64,000 nt of DNA, from positions 1,488,001-1,552,000 of the forward strand of contig OZ245940.1 of NCBI GenBank assembly GCA_965230045.1, written 5' to 3'. The notes under the pieces were generated by a model. That model had not been told where the DNA came from. It ran no database searches and saw only the letters and a program-made list of their open reading frames with translations. Below are positions 1 to 8,037 of this stretch, in pieces. Numbering within the stretch: the stretch's first letter is position 1; each line of letters begins with the position of its first letter. A program made the translations under genes and the position numbers. The stretch is from G963662905 sp965230045. GTDB lineage: Bacteria; Bacteroidota; Bacteroidia; Bacteroidales; WRLA01.

Positions 1-1
1 C

Positions 2-1849
2 CGGCTTTTTAAAAATGCTTCCACTTTGATTTGCTCATCGCAGAACCGGATGCTGTACCGGGAAATCACTGCTTTTGCAATGGGAAATTCCATCGAGCTG
101 TTTTCATGGGGCAGCCTGAGTTCAGATGATATTAAAATAACAGCTAATACCGAAAGTCCAAAAGGACGCCTGCTTTCCTATGAGTTTTGTGGCGGGAAAC
201 ATCAGCTGGAGCTTCCTTTCCGTGATGAGGCTTCCGTTGAAAATGTTATGCACTGCCTGGCATTTATGCTCTATCAGGGGCACAGCCCGGAAGAACTGAA
301 GGACAGTATTTTACAGCTTAGCCCTTTGGCGCTCCGACTGGAACAAAAAAGCGGCAGGCAAAATACGGTTGTTATTAACGACAGTTATAATTCAGACCTC
401 GAATCACTGCGTATTGCTTTGGATTTCCTGAAAAGGCAAAAACAGTTTAAAAAGAGAAGCCTGGTGCTTTCTGATATTCAGGAAAGTGGTTTGTCTGAGC
501 AACAGCTTTTTGTTGAGGTTAAAAGGATGCTGGAAGGAATTGATTTGCACAGGATCATCGGTGTTGGTACGGCGATGCAACGGCATCTCAACACTGTTGC
601 AAAAGATGCTCGTTGTTTTTTATCAACCGAAGATTTTTTAAACCATATAACAGACTTTGATTTCCACGATGAGGCCATCCTGCTAAAAGGTGCGCGTTCC
701 TTTGCCTTTGAGCAAATCGGGCAGGCTTTGGAGGCACAGACCCATGAAACGCTTCTCGAAGTGAACCTGGATGCTTTGGTGCATAACCTGAATTATTACC
801 GGAACAGGATTCCTCCCGGGCTGAAAATCATGACGATGGTAAAAGCCAATGCTTACGGTGCCGGAAGTGCCGAAATTGCCGGGCTTTTACAGTTCCATCA
901 TGTGGATTATCTGGCTGTAGCTTATGCGGATGAAGGTGTGGAACTGCGCAAAGCGGGTATTCATTTGCCCATCATGGTAATGAACCCCGAAGAATCGGCT
1001 TTTGATGATATGCTTCAATATCAGCTGGAACCTGAGATATTTTCTTTTGCTCAGTTAAAGAAATTTGCCGAAAAGGCACGTCAGAAGCTTTTTTACAAAT
1101 CATCTCTTTTCAAAATCCATATCAAACTGGATACAGGGATGCGCCGTTTGGGATTTGAAACCAATGAACTTCAGGATTTGCCTGCAGTGCTTGCAGAATA
1201 TCCCTTTATCCGGGTACAAACGGTTTTTACTCATCTCGCGGCCAGCGATGAAGCAGAGCAGGATGATTTTACAAGCCGGCAAATCGGGCGTTTTACGAAA
1301 GCGGTGGAATTTTTAAGCAAATCATTGGAATATAAGTTCTTAAGTCATGTCTTGAATACTGCCGGCATCACGCGGCATCCTGCTTCAGCCTTTGATATGG
1401 TGCGTCTGGGGCTGGGTTTATATGGAATTTCCCCATTGGATGATGTTCAGAAAGAACTGCGCCCGATCAGTCGCCTAAAGACCCGTATCAGTCAGGTGAA
1501 AACGATCCGAAAAGGGGAGTCAGTAGGTTATAGCCGAAGTTTTTCTGCCCGGGATGATATGCGCATTGCCGTGGTGCCTATTGGATATGCTGATGGCGTG
1601 AACCGGCATCTGAGCAATAAAGGCCATTTTTTGCTGCATGGGCAAAATGTGCCGATTATAGGAAATGTGTGCATGGATATGTGCATGATTGATGTCACGG
1701 AGATTCCCTCTGCGGCAGCCGGTGATGAAGTAATTATTTTTGGCCCGGAACTACTCGTCAGCGATTTGGCTGATGAAGCAGAAACTATCCCATATGAATT
1801 GCTTACTGCAGTTTCCCGACGCGTGAAAAGGGTGTACTTCCACGAATAA
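2..1849 (+). CDS. murF-alr: Bifunctional MurF ligase / alanine racemase fusion (5' end outside window)
   Basis: Peptidoglycan precursor enzyme of the cytoplasm. The MurF half adds D-Ala-D-Ala to UDP-MurNAc-tripeptide; the C-terminal half is a PLP-dependent alanine racemase that supplies D-alanine. The frame is open from the first bases, so the N-terminal part of MurF is missing; a TTG at 26 is not the real start. Visible are the MurF C-terminal domain (INDSYNSDLESL, like the family's D-Y-N-A-N-P-x-S motif) and then the whole racemase. The PLP lysine lies in MVKANAYGAG (Lys codon at 842), followed by KLDTGMRRLGF, RLGLGLYG, VGYSRSF and GNVCMDMCMIDVT. This fusion is known in Bacteroidota. It converges with the PBP1A gene, whose stop lies 6 bp away. 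Confidence 0.95.
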   Translation, partial: RLFKNASTLICSSQNRMLYREITAFAMGNSIELFSWGSLSSDDIKITANTESPKGRLLSYEFCGGKHQLELPFRDEASVENVMHCLAFMLYQGHSPEELKDSILQLSPLALRLEQKSGRQNTVVINDSYNSDLESLRIALDFLKRQKQFKKRSLVLSDIQESGLSEQQLFVEVKRMLEGIDLHRIIGVGTAMQRHLNTVAKDARCFLSTEDFLNHITDFDFHDEAILLKGARSFAFEQIGQALEAQTHETLLEVNLDALVHNLNYYRNRIPPGLKIMTMVKANAYGAGSAEIAGLLQFHHVDYLAVAYADEGVELRKAGIHLPIMVMNPEESAFDDMLQYQLEPEIFSFAQLKKFAEKARQKLFYKSSLFKIHIKLDTGMRRLGFETNELQDLPAVLAEYPFIRVQTVFTHLAASDEAEQDDFTSRQIGRFTKAVEFLSKSLEYKFLSHVLNTAGITRHPASAFDMVRLGLGLYGISPLDDVQKELRPISRLKTRISQVKTIRKGESVGYSRSFSARDDMRIAVVPIGYADGVNRHLSNKGHFLLHGQNVPIIGNVCMDMCMIDVTEIPSAAAGDEVIIFGPELLVSDLADEAETIPYELLTAVSRRVKRVYFHE

Positions 1850-1855
1850 AGCCGG

Positions 1856-4159
1856 CTAAAACTCTTCCTCGTATTCTTCTTCCTCTTCAAAAAATCCTTC
1901 ATCATCCGATTCATTGCAATCAAAATTGATGTCCATTTGGCGGGCGGGAGGGAGGAAATCTTCCTGACTGAGTTTTATTTCCGGATCGGCATAGAGTTTT
2001 TGCATATAAAGAGCCCAAATAGGAAGAGCCATATTGGCACCTTGCCCCAGGCTGATATAACGGAAGTGGATGCTGCGCACTTCACCGCCAACCCAAACAC
2101 CGGTGGTAAGTTTAGGTGTAATGCCCATAAACCAGCCATCGGAATGGTTGTTGGTCGTACCGGTTTTTCCGGCAATCTGGTTGTACAAGTTGTATTTGAA
2201 ACGCAAGCGGATTCCAGTTCCCGATTCCACAACCCCTTCCATCAGACGGAGCATTTTATAAGCGGTAATTTCATCGATGGCTTCTTCGCGTTTTGGTGTA
2301 AAACGATCAATGATATTGCCGTTCTTATCGGTAATTTTCGTCATGAAAACCGGCTCGACAAATACGCCTTTATTACCAAAAGTATTGAAGGCGCCTACCA
2401 TTTCAAAGAGGCTGATATCGGGTGAGCCCAAACTAATGGCCGGGACTTCGGGTATGGGGCTGGTAACACCCATTTTGCGGGCAATTTTGATCACGGCCTG
2501 TGGCGAATAACGTTTGATCAGATAGGCCGAAACCCAATTGATACTGTTGGCAAGAGCCCATTTCAGGGTGACCATTTCGCCTGCACGTTTGGCAGAGCTT
2601 TTTGGCTTCCAGAAAGTGCCGTCCGGTAACTCAACACTCACCTGGATATTCGGGACTTCCGTGCAGGGTGTCATACCGCCTTCCTGCATGGCCAGCGTAT
2701 AAACAAATGGCTTAAAGGTAGAGCCAACCTGCCTGCGGCCTGATTTTACCTGATCATATTTAAAATAGGTGTAATCAGGACCACCCACATAAGCACGCAC
2801 ATATCCGCTGTGCGGTTCCATCGACATCAGTCCGGCACGCAGGAAAAACTGATAGTATTTAATGGAATCCATCGGGCTCATTACCGTGTCTATCGGGCCG
2901 TTCCAGCTAAAGACTTTCATTTTCGTTTCCGTATTGAAAATCTCTTTAATTTCTTTTTTGTCATAACCGGCATTGCGCAGCACGCGATAACGTTCCGAGC
3001 GGCGCATGGCATTGTCGAGTATGCTGTTGATTTGCTCCCAGCTCAGTTCCTTATCGAAAGGTGCTTTGCTGTAGCCCTTCCAGTGCTTAAAGAAAGTTGG
3101 TTGGAGATCCTTGCTCAGATGTTCGCGAACCGCCCATTCAGCATATTCCTGCATGCGCGAGTCGATGGTAGTGTAGATCCTCAGCCCGTCACGGTAGAGG
3201 TTATAAGGAGTGCCGTCGGGTTTGTAATGGGTTTTGCACCAGGCGTGGAGTTCCTGCCGCAGGTGTTCCCTGAAGTAGCGTGCAATTCCGGTATTATGGT
3301 CACGAATGCCGTAATGCGACATATCGATTGGCAATTGCTCCAATGAATCGGCGGCGCCATCTTCAATGAAATTATATTTTTCCATCTGCCGGATGACCAG
3401 GTTTCGGCGGTTCAGGGCGTTTTCCGGATTTCGAACCGGGCTGTAACGTGTGGGCGCATTGAGGATCGCCACAAAAAGCGCGGCTTCTTGAATATTCAGT
3501 GAATCGGGCGATTTATTGAAAAAGGTACTGGCAGCTGATTTGATCCCAAAAGAATGGCTTCCAAAATCAATGGTATTCAGGTACATAGCCAGAATTTCGT
3601 TTTTGCTGTAATTGCGCTCCAGCTTGATTGCGGTAACCCATTCCTTGAATTTACGCATCACCAGCTGACTGGTGCTCAGGCGTTCGCCACGGGGAAAAAG
3701 GTTTTTGGCCAATTGCTGTGTAATGGTACTGCCGCCCCCTTTATGGTTTCCGGTAAGAACTCCGTATGCTACACGGAAAGTGGCACGTGGATCAACACCC
3801 GCATGCTCATAAAAGCGGATGTCTTCTGTAGCCAGCAGGGCATGTACCAAATGTGGGCTGAGATCTTGATAATGAACATTGGAGCGGTTTTCGATATAAT
3901 ATTTCCCCAGCAAAACGCCATCGGCAGAATAAACTTCGGAGGCCAGGTTGCTCCGCGGGTTTTCCAGCTCGGCAAAGCTGGGCATCGGGCCAAACCATTC
4001 CAGGGAGATACCCGTGAAAAACAATATCGTGCCAACTAAAATGCTCAAGAAACTGATCCAGAAAATCCAGATCAGCCGACCAGCCCTTTTTTTGCTTTTG
4101 TTTTCCGGGGCAATTTCTTCTTTTGGGCTTATATCCGATTGCTCGTTATTTGGTTCCAT
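1856..4159 (-). CDS. mrcA: Penicillin-binding protein 1A (glycosyltransferase/transpeptidase)
   Basis: Class A PBP of 767 aa that polymerises and cross-links peptidoglycan at the inner membrane. The order is: short cytoplasmic tail, one membrane helix (about residues 29-50), GT51 glycosyltransferase domain with TEDIRFYEHAGVD (Glu112) and GGGSTITQQLAKNLF (141-155), then the transpeptidase. The active serine is Ser480 in GSTFKPF, the SxN motif is in ANSINW, and KTGT starts at Lys665. The protein ends in a strongly acidic tail (EEEEEYEEEF). All catalytic motifs are intact. It is the last gene of a minus-strand run holB, ricT-like, gldH, mrcA, an order I recall from Bacteroidota. Confidence 0.96.
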   Translation of the reverse strand: MEPNNEQSDISPKEEIAPENKSKKRAGRLIWIFWISFLSILVGTILFFTGISLEWFGPMPSFAELENPRSNLASEVYSADGVLLGKYYIENRSNVHYQDLSPHLVHALLATEDIRFYEHAGVDPRATFRVAYGVLTGNHKGGGSTITQQLAKNLFPRGERLSTSQLVMRKFKEWVTAIKLERNYSKNEILAMYLNTIDFGSHSFGIKSAASTFFNKSPDSLNIQEAALFVAILNAPTRYSPVRNPENALNRRNLVIRQMEKYNFIEDGAADSLEQLPIDMSHYGIRDHNTGIARYFREHLRQELHAWCKTHYKPDGTPYNLYRDGLRIYTTIDSRMQEYAEWAVREHLSKDLQPTFFKHWKGYSKAPFDKELSWEQINSILDNAMRRSERYRVLRNAGYDKKEIKEIFNTETKMKVFSWNGPIDTVMSPMDSIKYYQFFLRAGLMSMEPHSGYVRAYVGGPDYTYFKYDQVKSGRRQVGSTFKPFVYTLAMQEGGMTPCTEVPNIQVSVELPDGTFWKPKSSAKRAGEMVTLKWALANSINWVSAYLIKRYSPQAVIKIARKMGVTSPIPEVPAISLGSPDISLFEMVGAFNTFGNKGVFVEPVFMTKITDKNGNIIDRFTPKREEAIDEITAYKMLRLMEGVVESGTGIRLRFKYNLYNQIAGKTGTTNNHSDGWFMGITPKLTTGVWVGGEVRSIHFRYISLGQGANMALPIWALYMQKLYADPEIKLSQEDFLPPARQMDINFDCNESDDEGFFEEEEEYEEEF

Positions 4160-4187
4160 AGGGTTTTGGTTTCTTTGGGTCGGGCAA

Positions 4188-4691
4188 TTATTTTACTTCC
4201 GCTTTTTCAATCCTGAATCCCGTTTCCGTTATACCATTCAAAAGTGTGTCGCGCATTCCGTGTGTAATCGAAAAGGTATAGGTTCCGTTCCGGGGAAAAA
4301 TCACGTGATTCTGAAACGGCAATTGAATGGTTTTGATATCGCCAATCCCTGAACCCAGCCACTTTCCATCAGGCTGTGCCAGGACATAGCTTAGCGTGTC
4401 CATAGCATATCGCCCATCGGGCAGATAGCTGGTTACAAAAAGGTGTATATTGGCGTAGGGATAATCATTGTTGTGCCTCAGGTTGATCAGGAAATTATGG
4501 TAATTCAGGCTGTCGTCCACTTCAAACTGAAAGAAGATGCTGTCGTGATAATCCCACCGGGCGTTTTCAATGGGCTTAAACTCTTCATAAATTCTGTTGT
4601 GATCGCAGGAAACCATCAGAGCAGCAAATAAAAAGGCAAGAACAGGAACCAAAATAGTTTTGGCTATTGCATTGACAGGTTTTCTTTTCAT
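4188..4691 (-). CDS. gldH: Gliding motility lipoprotein GldH
   Basis: 167-aa lipoprotein. The signal peptide ends at a lipobox with Cys29 (LMVSC). The rest is a compact beta-rich domain with recognisable GldH features: an N-terminal RIYEEF stretch, YPYANIHLFV, and a GKWLGSGIGDI segment. GldH is one of the lipoproteins required for gliding in Flavobacterium; in non-gliding Bacteroidota it is retained, and its exact job is unclear. It sits between the ricT-like gene and mrcA, 28 bp before the latter. Presence agrees with the T9SS cargo proteins elsewhere in the window, though no core T9SS gene is present here. Confidence 0.85.
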   Translation of the reverse strand: MKRKPVNAIAKTILVPVLAFLFAALMVSCDHNRIYEEFKPIENARWDYHDSIFFQFEVDDSLNYHNFLINLRHNNDYPYANIHLFVTSYLPDGRYAMDTLSYVLAQPDGKWLGSGIGDIKTIQLPFQNHVIFPRNGTYTFSITHGMRDTLLNGITETGFRIEKAEVK

Positions 4692-4748
4692 GCTGTTGCG
4701 CTTGTGTTTATGTGCTATGCCTGAGATTATTTACTGCTTATATAATGT

Positions 4749-6227
4749 TTAGGATGACTGTTTATTGTCATCGCCTTCATTTTTTTGAGGTCTGTTTCTG
4801 TTGCCGTTATTGTTTTGTTGCCCGTTGTTTGGGTTTCTACGGTTCTGTGGCCGGCGGTTGCGATGATCGCCATTACGACGGTTTCTGTTATCCTTGTTGT
4901 CCCTGTTATCCCCGCTGTCGCCCGGGCGTCCAGAATTCCTGGGATTTCCCTGTCGGTTATCGGAGCGCCTTTCATCGCGGTTTCTGTCGTTCCGTGGCCT
5001 CGGCCGGTTATCCCTTTGCCTTGATCTGTTTCCGTTCGGGTTGTTGCCGCCCTTTTTGTTCCTGCGCCTGCTTTTTTTGTCGCTGTCGTCCTCATCAAAA
5101 CGGGTCAGGTCGTCCTGTCCGATCACATTTTCAAATTCCGTTTTCTGTTCTTTGATAACGGCCAGGTCTTCCAGCTTTTCCGGTTTTTGGTTTTTCTTGT
5201 TTAATTCAATAATCTTTAAAACCTTATCTAAAGGAATGGCCATTTGGTTCATGGGGTCGTTTTCATAAGAGTACCACATGATCCTTTTGAAAATATCCGT
5301 TTTCTGATGGAAAGCCCTGCCTTCTTTGGTGTGCAATGGCAGCTCGTGCGGAGGGAATTCTTTTAAGGCATCTACATAACAATCCTGTTCAAAATTCAAG
5401 CAGCATTTGAGCTTACCGCATTGTCCTGCAAGCTTTTGTGGGTTCAGTGAGAGCTGCTGTGTGCGGGCTGTGTTGGTTGTAACGGATTGAAATCCGGTCA
5501 TCCAGGTGGAGCAGCAAAGCTCCCGGCCACAGCTCCCGATACCGCCAACACGACCGGCTTCCTGTCGGACACCAATCTGGCGCATCTCAATACGAACGCG
5601 GAATTCTTCGGCCAGCCTCTTGATCAACTCCCTAAAATCCACACGGTCATCGGCGGTATAATAAAAAATTGCTTTGGTATGGTCGCCCTGATATTCCACA
5701 TCGTTCACTTTCATGTCCAGCCCCAGTTCTTTGGCAATTTTTCGGGTCCTGATCATAGTGGGATGCTCCGATTCGACGGAAACCACCCATTTTTCAATGT
5801 CATTAAGACGGGCGCGGCGATAAATTTTCCTGATTTCCTCGCTCTCAGGCGATCTGTCCATTTTCTTCATTTGAAGTCGGACCGTTTCTCCGGTAAGGGT
5901 TACAATGCCAATATCATGGCCCGGCGATGCTTCTACGGCAACAATATCGCCAACTTCGAGATGGGGGATATCAATATTGCGGAAAAAATCTTTTTTGCTG
6001 TTTTTAAAACGAACTTCCACACAGTCAAATTCTTCTTGATGCTCGGGAAGCGGAATGTCCTTCAGCCAGTCATAAACATCCAGTTTGCAACATCTGTGGT
6101 TGTACAGGTCGTTGTTGCTGTGATAGGCACTGGGCGTTTTGCACATGCCGCGGGTGCCAAATGTTTTGATAATGTTTTCCTGATCGTTTTTTTCTTCGGG
6201 TATATTTTGAGTCGTGTTATCGTCCAT
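4749..6227 (-). CDS. ricT: PSP1-domain protein, RicT (YaaT)-like, with Asn/Arg-rich tail
   Basis: 492 aa, cytoplasmic. Residues about 1-330 hold the PSP1 C-terminal domain, with the family cysteine pattern CGRELCCSTW and CGKLKCCLNFEQDC; the Bacillus homologue RicT belongs to a Y-complex that binds iron-sulfur clusters and affects RNase Y. The last 120 or so residues are almost only Asn, Arg, Gly, Asp and Gln and are clearly disordered, resembling an RNA-binding tail. Bacillus RicT is much shorter, so the tail is a lineage addition. It lies directly downstream of holB, and yabA/ricT/holB linkage is also seen in Firmicutes. The molecular role in Bacteroidota is not established. Confidence 0.85.
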   Translation of the reverse strand: MDDNTTQNIPEEKNDQENIIKTFGTRGMCKTPSAYHSNNDLYNHRCCKLDVYDWLKDIPLPEHQEEFDCVEVRFKNSKKDFFRNIDIPHLEVGDIVAVEASPGHDIGIVTLTGETVRLQMKKMDRSPESEEIRKIYRRARLNDIEKWVVSVESEHPTMIRTRKIAKELGLDMKVNDVEYQGDHTKAIFYYTADDRVDFRELIKRLAEEFRVRIEMRQIGVRQEAGRVGGIGSCGRELCCSTWMTGFQSVTTNTARTQQLSLNPQKLAGQCGKLKCCLNFEQDCYVDALKEFPPHELPLHTKEGRAFHQKTDIFKRIMWYSYENDPMNQMAIPLDKVLKIIELNKKNQKPEKLEDLAVIKEQKTEFENVIGQDDLTRFDEDDSDKKSRRRNKKGGNNPNGNRSRQRDNRPRPRNDRNRDERRSDNRQGNPRNSGRPGDSGDNRDNKDNRNRRNGDHRNRRPQNRRNPNNGQQNNNGNRNRPQKNEGDDNKQSS

Positions 6228-6305
6228 ATATTCAGGTCAGATTAAGCTGGAAAAGTATAAATTTTTTTCCAAACCGCAAAAATACAAAATAATGCGCTGC
6301 AAAAA

Positions 6306-7439
6306 TTATTTCATCCGCAGCCACTGACTGGCTTTTAATGAAATATCCAGAAAAAGAATGAGCGCATTGGCGTTGCGTTCGGTTTCATGTATGGCCTTGT
6401 TAAATTCTTCGGCAAAATACATGATGTTTTTACCATTGAAAAATGGGCTGAATTTTTTTAAAAACTCGTTTTCTGTTTTGCCCGATTTTATCAACTGATT
6501 GTTTTTTAGGTGCAGATGAATGGAAAAACGCACGATTTTTAAGGCATAGGCGTAAAAGGTTTTCTGACGTTCGCGCCCGATTTTAGAAAAGGAAGCTCCC
6601 AGCTCATTGATGCCTTTTATGTCGGTTTGAAAACAGAGCCGCATCCAGTCGCGGAAAGTTTTGAAATTATAGGAATCTTCTTCTTCATCGCCCAAAAAAT
6701 TGCGTGCGGCCGCTATATTGCCATCCGTCATGGCAATGGTGTGCAAAATATGTTCGGGATCGGTTTCTCCTTGCTTTTCCAGCCATTCTTTCATGGCCGT
6801 TTCATCAAGCGCCGGGATTTTGACTAATTGTGTACGTGATTTTATAGTCGATAAAATCTGCTCCGCCTGTTCCGTTATCAAAAGGAAAAGGGTTTTTGAT
6901 GGCGGTTCTTCCAGTATTTTGAGCAGTTTTGGCGCCGCATCATGATGCAGTTTTTCAATCATCCAGATAATTACGATACGGTATTCGGATTCAAAACTTT
7001 TATAACTTAAAGCGCGTATAACATCTTGGGCATCATCGGTATATATTACGCCTTGCTTGTTCTCAACACGCATTTTTTCATACCAGGCAGGCAGTGAGAT
7101 GATGCTTTGGTTTTCCCGGAGAAATTCGCGCCACTCCTTCATATAATCCTTGGCCCCATTGCGCTTGTCGCTTCCGCTTTTTTTAACAGTCGGAAAAATA
7201 AAATGAAGGTCGGGATGTGCCAGTTTCTCAAATTGTCGGCAGGAAGGGCAGACGCCACAGGAATCTTCTTCTGTGCGGTTCGGGCAGTTAATGTACTGTG
7301 CATAGGCAATGGCCAGCGCCAGTTTGCCATTCCCTTCAGGCCCCATAAATAGCTGGGCGTGGCTTATCCTTTGCTCTTTTATTGTGTTTTTGAGCCTTTG
7401 CTTGAGTGCTTCCTGTCCGGGGATGTCTGAAAATTTCAT
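6306..7439 (-). CDS. holB: DNA polymerase III delta' subunit
   Basis: 377-aa clamp-loader subunit. It opens with MKFSDIPGQEALKQ, then the P-loop-like GPEGNGKLA, a zinc-binding cysteine group (CPNRTEEDSCGVCPSC) and an AAA+ core with the sensor/SRC-like region SRTQLVKIP. An in-frame TTG lies 18 bp upstream, but the ATG at 7439 starts the conserved sequence and is preferred. It is first in the run to ricT-like, gldH and mrcA. The upstream gene at 7556 is divergent, with about 115 bp between them. Confidence 0.92.
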   Translation of the reverse strand: MKFSDIPGQEALKQRLKNTIKEQRISHAQLFMGPEGNGKLALAIAYAQYINCPNRTEEDSCGVCPSCRQFEKLAHPDLHFIFPTVKKSGSDKRNGAKDYMKEWREFLRENQSIISLPAWYEKMRVENKQGVIYTDDAQDVIRALSYKSFESEYRIVIIWMIEKLHHDAAPKLLKILEEPPSKTLFLLITEQAEQILSTIKSRTQLVKIPALDETAMKEWLEKQGETDPEHILHTIAMTDGNIAAARNFLGDEEEDSYNFKTFRDWMRLCFQTDIKGINELGASFSKIGRERQKTFYAYALKIVRFSIHLHLKNNQLIKSGKTENEFLKKFSPFFNGKNIMYFAEEFNKAIHETERNANALILFLDISLKASQWLRMK

Positions 7440-7555
7440 ACGCTGCCTTTTTTGCAAAAGTAGGTGAATTTGGATATTGCTCCAAGTGTTATTGAGCTGT
7501 TAAAGTCCTTTTATTGGTATTGATCCGGCCCGGATTTTTCGATATTTGCAGAGCA

Positions 7556-7987
7556 ATGCTGAAAAAGGCACTACATATAATTATGGCACTGCTGGTTTTT
7601 GTGAGTTCGTCGGGATTCACTTATGTGCAGCATCATTGCCACAGTAGCGGGCGGGTGATGATCCATCTTTCTGATGTTGATGATTTGCACCATGCCGGCC
7701 ATAGCTGCTGCCTGATTCATGAATCGGAATCCATTGATTCAGATCTGCCGGTTTTGCGGCCAAAAGCTTGTTGCAGCCATATTGATGGCTATTTTAAAAG
7801 CAATATTCCGGCGGATGACCTGAAGGTGAAACGTCTTCAGGCGCCTGCTTCCCAAATATTGGTTTTTATTTGTGAAATTCTTGAAAAGCCTCAGTCTGTC
7901 TTACTGAAAAAAGCTACAGATCTGAGCAATCCACCTCCTGGGGGGTATTATTCATCTGCTTGTTTTACTTCTTCGTTTTTGCTTTAA
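7556..7987 (+). CDS. Small exported Cys/His-rich protein (HYC_CC_PP-like)
   Basis: 143 aa from the ATG at 7556 (a longer frame opens at 7514, but the signal peptide starts here). A hydrophobic leader (ALHIIMALLVFVSSSG) is followed by YVQHHCHSSG, HSCCLIHE, KACCSH and a proline-rich NPPPGGYYS end. This matches my memory of a Bacteroidota family named for its HYC, CC and PP motifs, whose members sit next to TonB receptors. The Cys and His clusters suggest periplasmic or surface metal binding (copper or zinc), which is inference. The receptor gene follows 50 bp downstream on the same strand, probably as one operon. Confidence 0.7.
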   Translation: MLKKALHIIMALLVFVSSSGFTYVQHHCHSSGRVMIHLSDVDDLHHAGHSCCLIHESESIDSDLPVLRPKACCSHIDGYFKSNIPADDLKVKRLQAPASQILVFICEILEKPQSVLLKKATDLSNPPPGGYYSSACFTSSFLL

Positions 7988-8037
7988 AATATAATTACTT
8001 CGGATTTTTTTTGTAGTAAATTTTAAATCAAGTAATT

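Noticed and set aside
5487..6245. 252-codon plus-strand open frame
   Set aside because: Antisense to the ricT-like gene, whose cysteine motifs and family match are clear.
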